Source: an uncultured Bacteroidota bacterium (GTDB lineage: Bacteria > Bacteroidota > Bacteroidia > Chitinophagales > Saprospiraceae). Taken from it: a stretch of DNA of 16,595 nucleotides. This document shows positions 6,669 to 15,836 of the stretch, one piece after another (position 1 is the first letter of the stretch; the number at the start of each line of letters is the position of its first letter). The position numbers and the translations under genes were made by a program. Location: assembly GCA_937926185.1 (NCBI GenBank), contig CALEYM010000268.1:1-16595 (forward strand), written 5' to 3'. The notes beneath the pieces are model-generated. The model did not search any database and had not been told where the DNA came from. It saw nothing but the letters and a program-made list of their open reading frames with translations.

Positions 6669-8774
6669 GTGCCCGCACTCGACACCGCTATCGAATACCT
6701 CAAAGGCGTCGGCCCGCAACGCGCCGAAGTGCTGAAAAAAGAACTGGGCGTGTTTACCGCCGGCGACCTGCTGTTCCATTTCCCCTTCCGGTACATCGAC
6801 CGTACCAAATTTCACCGCATCCGCGACATTCAAACAGAGGGCGAACAATACCAGGTAAAAGGTGTGCTGCGCCGGCTGGAAACCCTGGGCGAAGGCCGGG
6901 CCAAACGCCTTGTGGGTACCCTGCGCGACGATTCGGGCTCCATCGAACTGGTGTGGTTTCAGGCCATTCAATGGCTCGAACGCAGCCTCAAAGTAGGCAA
7001 GGAATACGTGGTGTTCGGCCGGGCCAGCGTGTTCAACGGGCGCTTCAACATTCCGCATCCCGAAACGGAAGAAGTGACGACCGAGAACATCCAGTCGGCC
7101 CGCACCTTCGACCCGGTATATCCTTCCACCGACAAACTCACGCAAAAAGGCCTCGACGCCAAGGGCCTGCGCAAAGTGCTGCGCACCCTGCTCGATACGC
7201 TCAATCCTGCCGACCTGCCCGAAACCCTGCCCGATGCCCTGTTACAGGCCTACCGCTTGGCTTCGCGTTGGGAAGCCCTGCAAAAAATCCATTTCCCGGA
7301 AAACCAGCGCGAACTCGACGCCGCCACCCGCCGGCTGAAGTTTGAGGAACTGTTTTTCCTGCAACTGCGCCTGCTGCAGATCCGCCGCCGCCGCAAAGAC
7401 GCCAGCAAAGGTTTCGTTTTTGACAAAATCGGCGATTATTTCAACGATTTTTTCCATAAAAAACTGCCCTTCGAACTCACCGGCGCCCAAAAACGCGTTA
7501 TCCGCGAAATCCGCACCGACCTGGCCGCCGGCCAGCAGATGAACCGCCTGGTGCAGGGCGACGTGGGCTCCGGCAAAACCGTGGTAGCCCTCATGACCAT
7601 GCTCATGGCCCTCGACAACGGCTACCAGGCCTGCCTAATGGCGCCTACCGAAATCCTGGCCCAGCAGCATTTTACCAACATCACCGAACTGGTGGGCGAT
7701 CTCGGCGTGAGCGTCGGTTTCCTGAGCGGCACGGTAAAAGGTAAAAAACGCGAAGCAATCCTGGAGCAACTCGCATCCGGCGACATGCACATCGTGATCG
7801 GCACGCACGCGCTTATCGAAGACTGGGTGGTGTTCCAAAAACTCGGCCTGTCCATCATCGACGAACAGCACCGCTTCGGCGTGGAGCAGCGCGCCGCATT
7901 GTGGAAAAAAGGCGCCGGCCTGCCCCCGCATGTCCTGGTAATGACCGCTACCCCCATCCCGCGCACCCTGGCCATGACGCTCTACGGCGACCTCGACGTG
8001 TCGGTCATCGACGAACTGCCACCCGGCCGCAAGCCCATCACCACCATGCACAAAACCGAACACCACCGCCTGCGCGTACAGGGCTTTATGCGCGAAGAAA
8101 TTGCCAAAGGCCGGCAGGTGTACGTGGTGTACCCCATGATCGAAGAAACCGAAAAGGCCGACATGCTCAACCTCATGGCCGGCTACGAGGCGCTGAGCCG
8201 CGATTTTCCGCCGCCGGAGTACCAGATCAGCATCGTGCACGGCAAAATGAAACCCGCCGACAAGGACTATGAAATGCAGCGTTTCGTGAAAGGTGAAACA
8301 CACATCATGGTGGCCACTACCGTGATTGAAGTGGGCGTGAACGTACCCAACGCCTCGGTGATGGTGATCGAAAATGCCGAACGTTTCGGCCTCAGCCAAC
8401 TGCATCAGCTGCGCGGCCGCGTGGGCCGCGGCGCCGAACAATCCTACTGCATCCTGATGAGCGGCTACAAACTCAGCGCCGACGGCCGCGAACGCCTGCA
8501 AACCATGGTGCAAACCAACGACGGCTTCGTCATCGCCGAGGCCGACCTGCGCCTGCGCGGCCCCGGCAACATGGAAGGCACCCAGCAAAGCGGCATGCTG
8601 CGCTTTCACATCGCCGACCTCGGCCGCGACGGACAGATACTGAGCGCCGCCCGCGAAATCGCAGCCAAAATCCTGGAAACCGATCCGGCACTGGCAGCGC
8701 CGGAAAACGCGCGGCTGCGGGCGCACCTGGAGGCTACCGGGAAGGAAGCACGGGTGTGGAGCCGGATATCATAA
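6669..8774 (+). CDS. recG: ATP-dependent DNA helicase RecG
   Basis: 701 residues, full length for RecG, a monomeric superfamily 2 helicase that regresses stalled replication forks and processes branched recombination intermediates. The N-terminal helix-hairpin-like part (LKGVGPQRAEVL, 11-22) and OB-fold wedge (about 60-140) precede the helicase core. Motifs seen: Walker A GDVGSGKT (297-304), APTEIL (325-330), DEQH box (398-401), TATPIPRT (426-433), ATTVIEVGVNVPNAS (549-563), motif VI QLHQLRGRVGRG (577-588), and the RecG-specific DLRLRGPGNMEGTQQSG (626-642) linked to translocation. The start is GTG; no in-frame ATG closer to the promoter box gives a better N-terminus, and the encoded MPALDTAIEYLKGVGP is typical of the family. 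All motifs are intact. It appears to be its own transcription unit. Confidence 0.97.
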   Translation: MPALDTAIEYLKGVGPQRAEVLKKELGVFTAGDLLFHFPFRYIDRTKFHRIRDIQTEGEQYQVKGVLRRLETLGEGRAKRLVGTLRDDSGSIELVWFQAIQWLERSLKVGKEYVVFGRASVFNGRFNIPHPETEEVTTENIQSARTFDPVYPSTDKLTQKGLDAKGLRKVLRTLLDTLNPADLPETLPDALLQAYRLASRWEALQKIHFPENQRELDAATRRLKFEELFFLQLRLLQIRRRRKDASKGFVFDKIGDYFNDFFHKKLPFELTGAQKRVIREIRTDLAAGQQMNRLVQGDVGSGKTVVALMTMLMALDNGYQACLMAPTEILAQQHFTNITELVGDLGVSVGFLSGTVKGKKREAILEQLASGDMHIVIGTHALIEDWVVFQKLGLSIIDEQHRFGVEQRAALWKKGAGLPPHVLVMTATPIPRTLAMTLYGDLDVSVIDELPPGRKPITTMHKTEHHRLRVQGFMREEIAKGRQVYVVYPMIEETEKADMLNLMAGYEALSRDFPPPEYQISIVHGKMKPADKDYEMQRFVKGETHIMVATTVIEVGVNVPNASVMVIENAERFGLSQLHQLRGRVGRGAEQSYCILMSGYKLSADGRERLQTMVQTNDGFVIAEADLRLRGPGNMEGTQQSGMLRFHIADLGRDGQILSAAREIAAKILETDPALAAPENARLRAHLEATGKEARVWSRIS

Positions 8775-8898
8775 TTATTCCTAATCAACCTGATACCCTA
8801 TGATTCACGAAAACTATCCACTCATTGCTGATGAAAAAAGAAAACAACCGCATAAAGAAAATCTTTCATTAATTCTTGGTATAAATATCTGAATATCA

Positions 8899-9501
8899 AT
8901 GTTCACCGGCATTATCGAATCGCTCGGCGTCGTTCAAAAAGTGGAAAAAGACCGTTCCAACATACACTTCACCATAGCCTCGCCCATCAGCGGCGAACTG
9001 AAGGTGGATCAAAGCGTAAGCCACAACGGCGTTTGCCTGACGGTGGTGAAAACCGGCAAGCTGCCGGCAGGCGCGTTTCACGTCGTCACCGCCGTGGAAG
9101 AAACCCTGCGCCGCACTAATCTGGGGGCCTGGGCCACCGGAACATTGGTCAACCTGGAACGCAGCATGTCCCTGGCCGGACGGCTCGACGGCCATATCGT
9201 GCAGGGCCACGTGGACGCCGCGGCCACCTGCATAGAGGTACTGGAAACGGGCGGTTCCTGGCGATTCACGTTCCGGTACCGGCCTTCGCCCGAACATATT
9301 TTGGTAGATAAAGGCTCCGTGTGCCTCAACGGGGTAAGCCTGACCGTGGTGGAACCCCGCGACGATCTTTTTTCGGTGGCCATTATTCCATACACCTGGG
9401 AAAATACAAATTTTAAAACCGTATCTGTAGGGAATCAGGTGAATATCGAATTTGATATTATCGGAAAATATATTTCACGGTATCTTGCGCTGTACAAGTG
9501 A
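8899..9501 (+). CDS. ribE: Riboflavin synthase alpha subunit
   Basis: 200 residues, the usual length of riboflavin synthase, which dismutates two 6,7-dimethyl-8-ribityllumazine molecules into riboflavin and a pyrimidinedione in the cytoplasm. It shows the internal duplication of two lumazine-binding beta barrels. The first has MFTGIIESLG (1-10), VSHNGVCLTVV (40-50) and NLERSM (85-90). The second begins at DGHIVQGHVDA (97-107) and contains SVCLNGVSLTVVE (140-152), then the closing pattern IPYTWENTNF, VGNQVNIEFD and the final KYISRYL helix. The start at the conserved MFTGIIE is unambiguous. The 124 bases upstream are AT-rich and show no FMN riboswitch. The next gene starts only 12 bases downstream. 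The other rib genes are not in this window. Called ribC in some Bacteroidota annotations. Confidence 0.97.
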   Translation: MFTGIIESLGVVQKVEKDRSNIHFTIASPISGELKVDQSVSHNGVCLTVVKTGKLPAGAFHVVTAVEETLRRTNLGAWATGTLVNLERSMSLAGRLDGHIVQGHVDAAATCIEVLETGGSWRFTFRYRPSPEHILVDKGSVCLNGVSLTVVEPRDDLFSVAIIPYTWENTNFKTVSVGNQVNIEFDIIGKYISRYLALYK

Positions 9502-9513
9502 AAACGCTTTGTC

Positions 9514-11841
9514 ATGCGCCTTAACCTTTTTGTCCTTTGCCTGACTGCAGGGATATATTTCCCGTTGTCTGCTCAAACCATCCGCGGTACTGTTCTGGAT
9601 AAAATTACCGAATCGCCGCTGCCCGGCGTACTGGTCGATCTGCCTGACCTGACCGAAGCCCGCGGCGCCGTGACCGATGTCAATGGCGTTTTTGTCATCA
9701 AAGACCTGACGCCTGGCCGTTACCAGTTGCGGGCGCGTTACCTGGGTTTTGAAGACGAGGTGCTGCCCGATGTACTGGTAACCAGCGGCAAAGACGCCGA
9801 TATCCAGTTTCTGCTGGAAGAAGCTACCCAGACTCTAAAGGCCGTAACGATCACGGGCGCCAACAAAGTAAAACCCGTGAACCGCCTCGCCAAGGTCAGC
9901 GCCATCGCCCTGAGCCCGGAAACCGTGGCTCGCTACAGCGGCGGACGGAGTAATATCGCACGCATGGCGGGCAATTTCGCCGGCATCGGCGCTACCGACG
10001 ATTATCAGAATAACCTCGTGATCCGCGGTAATTCACCCACAGGCCTCCTGTGGCGGCTCGACGGCGTACCCATCCCCAACCCCGGGCACCTGAGCACCTA
10101 CGGCAACACCGGCGGCTCTTTCAATGCCATCAACCCCAACCTGCTGAGCCAGTCGGACTTCCTGACCGGTGCATTCCCCGCCGAATACGGCAATACCATC
10201 GCCGGGGTGATGGACATGAATTTCCGCGCCGGCAACAAGGAACATCACGAATTTACCGGCCAGATCGGCGCCTGGAGCGGCGTGGAGGCCGCGGCGGAAG
10301 GCCCCCTGTGGCGCAAACAAAACGGCTCCTTCCTGGTGGGCTACCGCTATTCTTTTGTCGACCTGCTCAAGGGATTGGGCGTTCGCGCGGGCGGCAGTTA
10401 CGTCCCGCAGTACCAAGACCTGAACTGGAAACTCGATTTTGGTAAAGGCCGGCACCGCCTCGCGCTGTTCGGGCTGGCCGGGAAAAGCCATATCCTCGTA
10501 GAGGGCAACGAAGTTGACCCTGAAAATCCTTATCACCCGCCCACCCGCGACTCTGAGCTGGGTTCCACGATGTCGGTTACCGGTTTGCGTTATCAAATGC
10601 TGATCGATTCCGTGTCGTACTGGCGTACCATCATAGCTTTTATTGACAATCGTCTGGACAGCAAAGGCTGGGAACTTGATGCCAACGGAGGCCGCAATCA
10701 ATGGCTCAACGAAACCAACCGGGAAGCAGGGCCCCGGCTTAGTTCCTTGTGGCAACGCAAACACACGAAACGCCTCACCCTGCGGGCCGGCATGCTGGTG
10801 CAGGGCACCGGCATTGAAACCCGCCTGATTACCCGGCGTGGAACGCCCGAATATTTTCCGGTGCGCGACTACACCGGCAATCTCTGGTTGTACGAGGTAT
10901 TTGCCCAAATGCAATACAAGGTAAAAAAACGCTACTCCGTCAATTTCGGTTTGCACAGCCAACACCTGCCCCTGAGCGGTAAAACCACGCTGGAACCCCG
11001 CGCCGCCCTGAAACTCAAACTGCCCGACGACAACGACCTTATTTTCGCCTACGGCTATCACAGCCAGACGCCCGCCCCGGCCGCCCTGTTTTTCACCACG
11101 CCCGACGGCAGCGCCCCCAACCGCAAACTCGATTTCCTGCGCAGCCACCAGGGCGTTTTGGCCTGGGCCAAAAAATGGGACAGTGGCTGGCGCATGCGTA
11201 CCGAGGCGTATTACCAATGGCAAACGCGCGTGCCGGTGCGCCGGCAAGCCAGCGGATTTTCCATGCTTAATTTCGGCAGTTCTTTCGCCCTGTGGGACTT
11301 TTCCGATCTGAGCAGTACCGGCAATGGCCGCAACTACGGCCTCGAATTTACTTTGATGAAAACCTACCGCGATGGGTTTTACGCGCTGTTCACCGCCTCC
11401 CTGTTCCAATCGGAATACCGGGGCAGCGACGGCATCTGGCGCAATACGGCGTTTAACAGCCAATACATCGGTAATGCATTGATCGGGAAAGAATTTCCGT
11501 TCGGCAGCCGGCTGGTGCTGACTTTCGATACCAAACTGAGTGTCGCCGGGGGGCGCTGGTACACCCCCATCGACCTGGCGCAAAGCATGGCCTACGGCGA
11601 CGAGGTGTACGACGAAACCCGGCCATACAGCGAACAATACCCCGCCTTTTTCCGCTGGGACGCCAAGGCGGGCCTGCGCTACAACACCCGCCGGGTGACG
11701 CACCACCTGTTTTTCGATTTCACCAACCTGACCAACCGGCGCAACGTGTACGCCTACCGTTATTTCCGGGGGCTGGAGACGATCAGCACGCAGTACCAGT
11801 TGGGTATTACGCCGGATTTCGTTTACCGGGTGCAGTTCTAA
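9514..11841 (+). CDS. TonB-dependent outer-membrane receptor with carboxypeptidase-regulatory-like domain
   Basis: 775 residues. The signal peptide MRLNLFVLCLTAGIYFPLSA is probably cleaved near residue 21. A CarboxypepD_reg-like beta domain follows (about 22-100: IRGTVLDKITESPLPGVLVD, TDVNGVFVIKDLTPGRYQLR, RYLGFE). The plug domain (about 110-235) contains NNLVIRGNSPTGLLWRLDGV followed by PIPNP, then FPAEYGNTIAGVMDMNFRAG. The rest is a beta-barrel with alternating patterns, ending in YRVQF with a terminal phenylalanine as expected for Bam insertion. This class imports or moves substrates across the outer membrane using TonB energy. No SusD-like partner is present, so it is not a classic glycan-uptake pair. 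It lies 12 bases after ribE and may be read from the same transcript. Its ligand is unknown. Confidence 0.92.
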   Translation: MRLNLFVLCLTAGIYFPLSAQTIRGTVLDKITESPLPGVLVDLPDLTEARGAVTDVNGVFVIKDLTPGRYQLRARYLGFEDEVLPDVLVTSGKDADIQFLLEEATQTLKAVTITGANKVKPVNRLAKVSAIALSPETVARYSGGRSNIARMAGNFAGIGATDDYQNNLVIRGNSPTGLLWRLDGVPIPNPGHLSTYGNTGGSFNAINPNLLSQSDFLTGAFPAEYGNTIAGVMDMNFRAGNKEHHEFTGQIGAWSGVEAAAEGPLWRKQNGSFLVGYRYSFVDLLKGLGVRAGGSYVPQYQDLNWKLDFGKGRHRLALFGLAGKSHILVEGNEVDPENPYHPPTRDSELGSTMSVTGLRYQMLIDSVSYWRTIIAFIDNRLDSKGWELDANGGRNQWLNETNREAGPRLSSLWQRKHTKRLTLRAGMLVQGTGIETRLITRRGTPEYFPVRDYTGNLWLYEVFAQMQYKVKKRYSVNFGLHSQHLPLSGKTTLEPRAALKLKLPDDNDLIFAYGYHSQTPAPAALFFTTPDGSAPNRKLDFLRSHQGVLAWAKKWDSGWRMRTEAYYQWQTRVPVRRQASGFSMLNFGSSFALWDFSDLSSTGNGRNYGLEFTLMKTYRDGFYALFTASLFQSEYRGSDGIWRNTAFNSQYIGNALIGKEFPFGSRLVLTFDTKLSVAGGRWYTPIDLAQSMAYGDEVYDETRPYSEQYPAFFRWDAKAGLRYNTRRVTHHLFFDFTNLTNRRNVYAYRYFRGLETISTQYQLGITPDFVYRVQF

Positions 11842-11845
11842 GCTG

Positions 11846-13219
11846 TCAAGGCAGCACCACCAACCGCTCCGTCCACACGCCCATTTCCGTGCTTATCCGC
11901 ACGGCGTACCAGCCCGGCGCCCAGTTCCGGATGTTGAGATCAATTTGCCTCCCGGCGCCAGGCAAAGTTGTGGATTGCAGCCGGCCATCGGAACCGATCA
12001 CCTCAATAACGGTAGCGGTCGGCCAGCCGGATGGAAGGGTCAGCCGTACGGTCTCGCGGGCCGGATTGGGGAACAACTCCGGCCGGCCGTCCAGGGCGGG
12101 CTGCGCGGTGTTGGAGGCATTCTGCACCAGACCTTTGCGCGGGCCGTCCAGCACGTTCAGCATCAGATCGGACTGGCCCCGGGTGAACATATTCATACAA
12201 TCCTCGCTGGAATAGTCCAGGAAATTTTCCACCAGGTCGGGCATGTCCATGCCGTAAAAAGGCTCCGTTTTGTTACAGGTATTGCGGTTTTTATTACAAT
12301 CGAACTGCGATTGAGCGTTGGCAAAGGGGGTATCCTCTACGCCGTCGCTTTGGTTGCAATCGTTGGGCAGGCCAAGGAAACCGCCGTCGCCCCAGATGTG
12401 GCGCAGGCCGAGGTAGTGACCGACTTCGTGGGTGGCCGTGCGGCCGCGGATCACAAATTGGCCGGTACCGCCGGGTATTTCGACGGGATTGGGGTTGTTG
12501 CGGCCTATGGCCCGGAAGTCGAGCGCCACGCCATCTTGTCCGGGGGTGGGCGCACCGTTGTTGGGCGGCCAGTGGCCGAGGTTGTTGGGAGGGAAGGCGA
12601 AGCCGAGAATTTGCCCCAACGTAACGCCGCCAAAGCTGAGCGGCTGAATTTTGCAGATCCAAAGATTCAGGTACGCCGAGGGATCCCAGGCGTCGCTGCC
12701 GCCCTGGCTGCTGTTTTTCAGGTTGGCCATGATCTCTCCGCTCGTCAGGTTGAGTTGGAACGTGGCGCTGGTTTGTACGCGCACGATATCGACCAGTTCG
12801 AAGCGGATACCTGGATTGCCTGCCACGGGCTTGAAGATATCGCGCAGGTTGGCCGTGTCGGCGTTTTCGCGGTTGTAGTCTTCGTTGAGCACGGCGATCT
12901 GGTCGTGGATGATGCTGTCGGCGAGGTTTTCTTCGGGGTTTTTCCACACCACGTGCACGACCACGCGGATGGTCAGCGGTGAGCGGTCGGTAGCGGCTGG
13001 CCGCCGGTGGTTCCGGTTTGCCTCAAAACTGCTCTGGAAAGCCTGGTGCAGCGCCGGATATTGGTGGCGAAGGATGTAATCGAAGGCTTCGTTGCCGCAG
13101 CGGATGGGCAGGGGGGAAGTCTGGGTATTGGCTGTTGACCACAAACCGGCTGAAAACACCATAAACAGGAGGGCCCGCGTATTAAAGCGGCGGGTAGGGG
13201 GGAGTAAGCAGTTGAACAT
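11846..13219 (-). CDS. Secreted pappalysin-like (M43) zinc metalloprotease with T9SS sorting domain
   Basis: 457 residues. An N-terminal signal (hydrophobic about 16-30, likely cleaved near Ala30) leads into a propeptide-like region and the catalytic domain (about 80-360). The extended zinc motif HEVGHYLGLRH (264-274) gives three histidine ligands and catalytic Glu265. The Met-turn CMNMFTRGQ (341-349) follows the conserved FLDYSSEDC block. Cysteine-rich loops (288-315) are typical of pappalysin/ulilysin relatives. The last 80 residues (LFPNPARETVRLTL..., ending in WTERLVVLP) are a Por/T9SS C-terminal sorting domain, so the enzyme is exported by the type IX system to the surface or medium. It converges on the TonB receptor gene with 4 bases between stop codons. 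Likely role: extracellular protein degradation; the target is unknown. Met20 is an alternative start. Confidence 0.93.
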   Translation of the reverse strand: MFNCLLPPTRRFNTRALLFMVFSAGLWSTANTQTSPLPIRCGNEAFDYILRHQYPALHQAFQSSFEANRNHRRPAATDRSPLTIRVVVHVVWKNPEENLADSIIHDQIAVLNEDYNRENADTANLRDIFKPVAGNPGIRFELVDIVRVQTSATFQLNLTSGEIMANLKNSSQGGSDAWDPSAYLNLWICKIQPLSFGGVTLGQILGFAFPPNNLGHWPPNNGAPTPGQDGVALDFRAIGRNNPNPVEIPGGTGQFVIRGRTATHEVGHYLGLRHIWGDGGFLGLPNDCNQSDGVEDTPFANAQSQFDCNKNRNTCNKTEPFYGMDMPDLVENFLDYSSEDCMNMFTRGQSDLMLNVLDGPRKGLVQNASNTAQPALDGRPELFPNPARETVRLTLPSGWPTATVIEVIGSDGRLQSTTLPGAGRQIDLNIRNWAPGWYAVRISTEMGVWTERLVVLP

Positions 13220-13369
13220 AATTGGAGTAGTTGTCGACTTTGTTAACGCGAAGTGTGTGAAAAAGAAGTCTTAAGAACGGCAATTGCTCCTGCTTTCGTA
13301 CCCCTGCCCGCCATATTTGCTCAAATCATTAATTCACAAATACTGATATTGGCGCGTTTACATTTTCCT

Positions 13370-14950
13370 ATGAGGCTTAATACATATTTATTCTTTTTAT
13401 GCTTTCCCTTTTCTTCGGTTCTGCCCGCCGAAGAACTCCCCACCCTGTCTTTCCTCGCTCTCGCCATGACGAGCGACGAAATCTGGGAGGCGGAACCGCT
13501 GTACTTCGATTCGGCTTTGACGCTTCAGGAGCGTACGCGGACTTATAACACGGAGTGGCTGCGGGTGCGGGTGACGCGGGTTTTGCGAAATCGTTTGTTT
13601 GACGTCGGCGATACGGTGTGGGTAAATCCGGGCATGAGTTACAACTGGCTGCGCACCGGCAGCCGCTCTTACCGCCGGAACCGGCATGAACCCGATACGC
13701 TGAGCCGGGTGTTGTTTTTTGGCCAGGGGTACACGAAGGAACAATACCGGGAAAGGTACGGGGAACCGTCGGCCATAAGCCGGCCCGCATGGGTTTCCCT
13801 GAGCCTTTCCGGTGTGCGGCTGCTTGATCGGGGCGGGAACATATATTACCCCTTCCAGCATGAGAATCCGGGAGGATATCATTTTTACCGGGACACCGGC
13901 GCGCGATGGACGGCGCTGCTCGACCGGGCAGCGTACGATATCCGGCGGGTCGACACCTTGTTTTCGCTGCGGGCAATAGAAAATCCGCTGGAACAAAACG
14001 ATTCGTTACTGGCCTGGATCGCCCGCCACCAGAGTGAGCTGAGCGCCGAAAATCACCCCGACAGTTGGGAGTGGTACCGCGACCTGCCTTTCAACTGGAT
14101 ATGGAGCAACAACATTCACCAACAGGCCTGGGATGCCGTTTTACTACACCACCGCCTGTTCCCCGATGAAATACCGGGACGTGCGGAATGGTCCGAACTG
14201 GACGAGTTGCCCATGCCGTTTAGCGATGTTGCCGGGTCGCGGTTTTTACTGGAAAAAATGGGAGACAATAAACTCGACCCGGCTTTGCGGGATGCCGCCA
14301 TACGTTTTTTCTCCGGCGCCTCCCAGGGCAACGAGTTGCCGGATGCTGAACGATCCTTTTTGTTTAGAGCAATCGAAAAATTATACCCGGAAATGGCGCC
14401 TGAACAACAGCTGTTTGCCATTTATGCGGCTTCCGCACTTGCTTTTGACTACGAAGGCCATACAAGAGTGCCCGATGCCATGCCGTTTTTTGTAAAAGCG
14501 CGTGAACAGTCGGTCCCTGGGTATTTCAGGAATACCGTTGCGGAGATCATTGTCCGTTACAGCACGGCTGAAGATTGGCAGACGATTTCGGGAAACGGGG
14601 GCAAGGTGCTGGCAACGTTGAACGGCTTTTATTTTGATAGCATCAAGCAAACGGTTCGGTTCCATTTCTATCAAAATTCCGGCCGGGAAGGTTTGTACGA
14701 ACAGCCCGTGTTGGAAATATTTCAAATAGATAGCAGCGGCGCGGAGATCAACAGCCGGGAGATGCTTTTGCCCGTTACTTACCCTGAAATAGACTGGGAG
14801 AAGGCCACCCTTCGGTGGCACGGCGCCGCCAGCGTGGAAGTCCCGGTCGGCGATATGCCCCGCGGCGAATGGCATTTCCGCGCCAGGGGTTCGGCGGGTG
14901 AGAAGCGGCAGTACCGTTGGGTATCGGAGCCAGCGGTTTTTCGCTTTTGA
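13370..14950 (+). CDS. Secreted protein of unknown function
   Basis: The open frame reaches back to 13253, but Met at 13370 is chosen because it begins a clear signal peptide (MRLNTYLFFLCFPFSSVLPA, probable cleavage near residue 20), giving 526 residues. I do not recognise the family. Residues about 25-120 carry a beta-rich pattern (WLRVRVTRVLRN, VGDTVWVNPG, SRVLFFGQGY) that recalls small N-terminal domains of secreted Bacteroidota proteins with a GDTV-type turn. Residues about 140-200 include LSLSGVRLL and YYPFQHENPGGY. The middle (about 205-400) is mostly helical. The last ~100 residues are again beta-rich. No lipobox, T9SS sorting tail or catalytic motif is visible. It diverges from the metalloprotease gene, with a 150-base gap, and converges on the HD hydrolase gene with 3 bases between. 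Confidence 0.75.
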   Translation: MRLNTYLFFLCFPFSSVLPAEELPTLSFLALAMTSDEIWEAEPLYFDSALTLQERTRTYNTEWLRVRVTRVLRNRLFDVGDTVWVNPGMSYNWLRTGSRSYRRNRHEPDTLSRVLFFGQGYTKEQYRERYGEPSAISRPAWVSLSLSGVRLLDRGGNIYYPFQHENPGGYHFYRDTGARWTALLDRAAYDIRRVDTLFSLRAIENPLEQNDSLLAWIARHQSELSAENHPDSWEWYRDLPFNWIWSNNIHQQAWDAVLLHHRLFPDEIPGRAEWSELDELPMPFSDVAGSRFLLEKMGDNKLDPALRDAAIRFFSGASQGNELPDAERSFLFRAIEKLYPEMAPEQQLFAIYAASALAFDYEGHTRVPDAMPFFVKAREQSVPGYFRNTVAEIIVRYSTAEDWQTISGNGGKVLATLNGFYFDSIKQTVRFHFYQNSGREGLYEQPVLEIFQIDSSGAEINSREMLLPVTYPEIDWEKATLRWHGAASVEVPVGDMPRGEWHFRARGSAGEKRQYRWVSEPAVFRF

Positions 14951-14953
14951 GCT

Positions 14954-15550
14954 TTAAACGGCAGGGTAGGTAGCAACCAAGCCTTTCAGTTCTTCCAGGT
15001 ACTGCTGTTTCACCGGTTCGCGCAGCAGTTTATTGGTATGGGTATGAAAACGGTGGGCTGTAAGGAAACTGACCTGCAGGCGATTCCAGGCCTGTTCGCC
15101 GGAAATCAGGTTGTAGGCTGCCAGTTCTTCAAACAGGGTTTCTCCGATGGGGTAAAAATCGGCGCGGCCCAGGTAATCCAGGTCGGCGTCGCAGATGATC
15201 TCTTCCAGCAAATTGGTGGGCGATTGCGGGATTTTGGTCGCCATGATCATGCCGCAGATGGCTTCGATATCTTCAGTAGTATAACCAAAGCCTGGAAGCG
15301 AGGCGCGGGCGATCAGGCAGCCTTCGTATTCGTGTCCCGCGTGTTTGTTTTTCACGAACCCGCAGTCGTGGTACAATGCCGCGGTTTTAACCAGTATCAG
15401 TCCCCGGCCATGCACTCCCTCGCTGCCGCACAGGGTTTTAGCCACCCGAAGCACATCGAGGGTATGATGCAGGCCATGATAATACAGCTGCCCGGAAAGT
15501 TCCGACTGCATTTTGGCCAGGATGAAATGTTTGGCGCCGCGGTAATCCAT
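14954..15550 (-). CDS. HD-domain phosphohydrolase
   Basis: 198 residues, cytoplasmic, with no signal or membrane segment. The HD metal-binding signature is complete: YYHGLHHTLDV (23-33) supplies the first histidine, ALYHDCGF (58-65) the His61-Asp62 pair, and CDADLDYLG (120-128) the distal aspartate. KNKHAGHEYEG (67-77) adds further histidines between them. HD-superfamily proteins hydrolyse phosphate esters of nucleotides or related substrates. This one is a single short domain without a GGDEF, RelA or nucleotidyltransferase partner, and its substrate cannot be told. The start at 15550 (MDYRGAKHFI) fits the helix that opens the domain. It converges with the secreted unknown protein and diverges from the DUF937 gene, with no partner on its own strand. 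Confidence 0.88.
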   Translation of the reverse strand: MDYRGAKHFILAKMQSELSGQLYYHGLHHTLDVLRVAKTLCGSEGVHGRGLILVKTAALYHDCGFVKNKHAGHEYEGCLIARASLPGFGYTTEDIEAICGMIMATKIPQSPTNLLEEIICDADLDYLGRADFYPIGETLFEELAAYNLISGEQAWNRLQVSFLTAHRFHTHTNKLLREPVKQQYLEELKGLVATYPAV

Positions 15551-15836
15551 TAGCTGCTCGGTGTTTTCGCTGAACGTTGCCTTTGATGGCTTTGTTGGAC
15601 AACGGACAGCGTAAAAATCAATATTTTCTGAAAATTAGCTCAACCGGATTAAAATAATTTGCTCAATGAGCCAATTTTGTGCCGCTTTGAGGGTTGGAGG
15701 ATCATAATAAGCCGGTTTTTTGTTACCTTCCTGAAAATTTTCGTCGAATGCGCGTTTGATATAACCATCCCGCGAAAATTTCGTTTTCTTTGTACATCTT
15801 CATTTTTTCACGAAATCCAAAAAAAAAATCTGACGT
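15551..15836. other. Divergent intergenic region with A/T-rich palindromes
   Basis: No convincing gene lies here between the diverging HD hydrolase and DUF937 genes. It contains GAAAATTTTC (15733-15742, a perfect 10-bp palindrome) and a near copy, CGAAAATTTCG (15773-15783), about 40 bases apart. There is also GCTCAATGAGC at 15661-15671, with 5-bp arms. A TTTCTTTG (15785-15792) has one mismatch to the TAnnTTTG promoter box and lies 45 bases before the DUF937 start, so the downstream promoter is probably in this area. No Shine-Dalgarno sequence precedes the start codon. Confidence 0.4.

Noticed and set aside
7635..8726. 363-residue minus-strand open frame inside recG
   Set aside because: His/Ala/Val-rich translation typical of an antisense reading of GC-rich coding sequence; recG is complete on the plus strand.
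8775..8898. FMN riboswitch upstream of riboflavin synthase
   Set aside because: The region is AT-rich and lacks the conserved FMN riboswitch sequence blocks.
10033..11706. Long minus-strand open frame (557 residues) inside the TonB receptor gene
   Set aside because: It is a shadow of GC-rich coding DNA. The plus-strand frame has a signal peptide, plug and barrel, while the antisense product has no recognisable domain.
11945..12982. 345-residue plus-strand open frame opposite the metalloprotease
   Set aside because: Antisense to a gene with an intact zinc motif and sorting domain; no motifs in the translated product.
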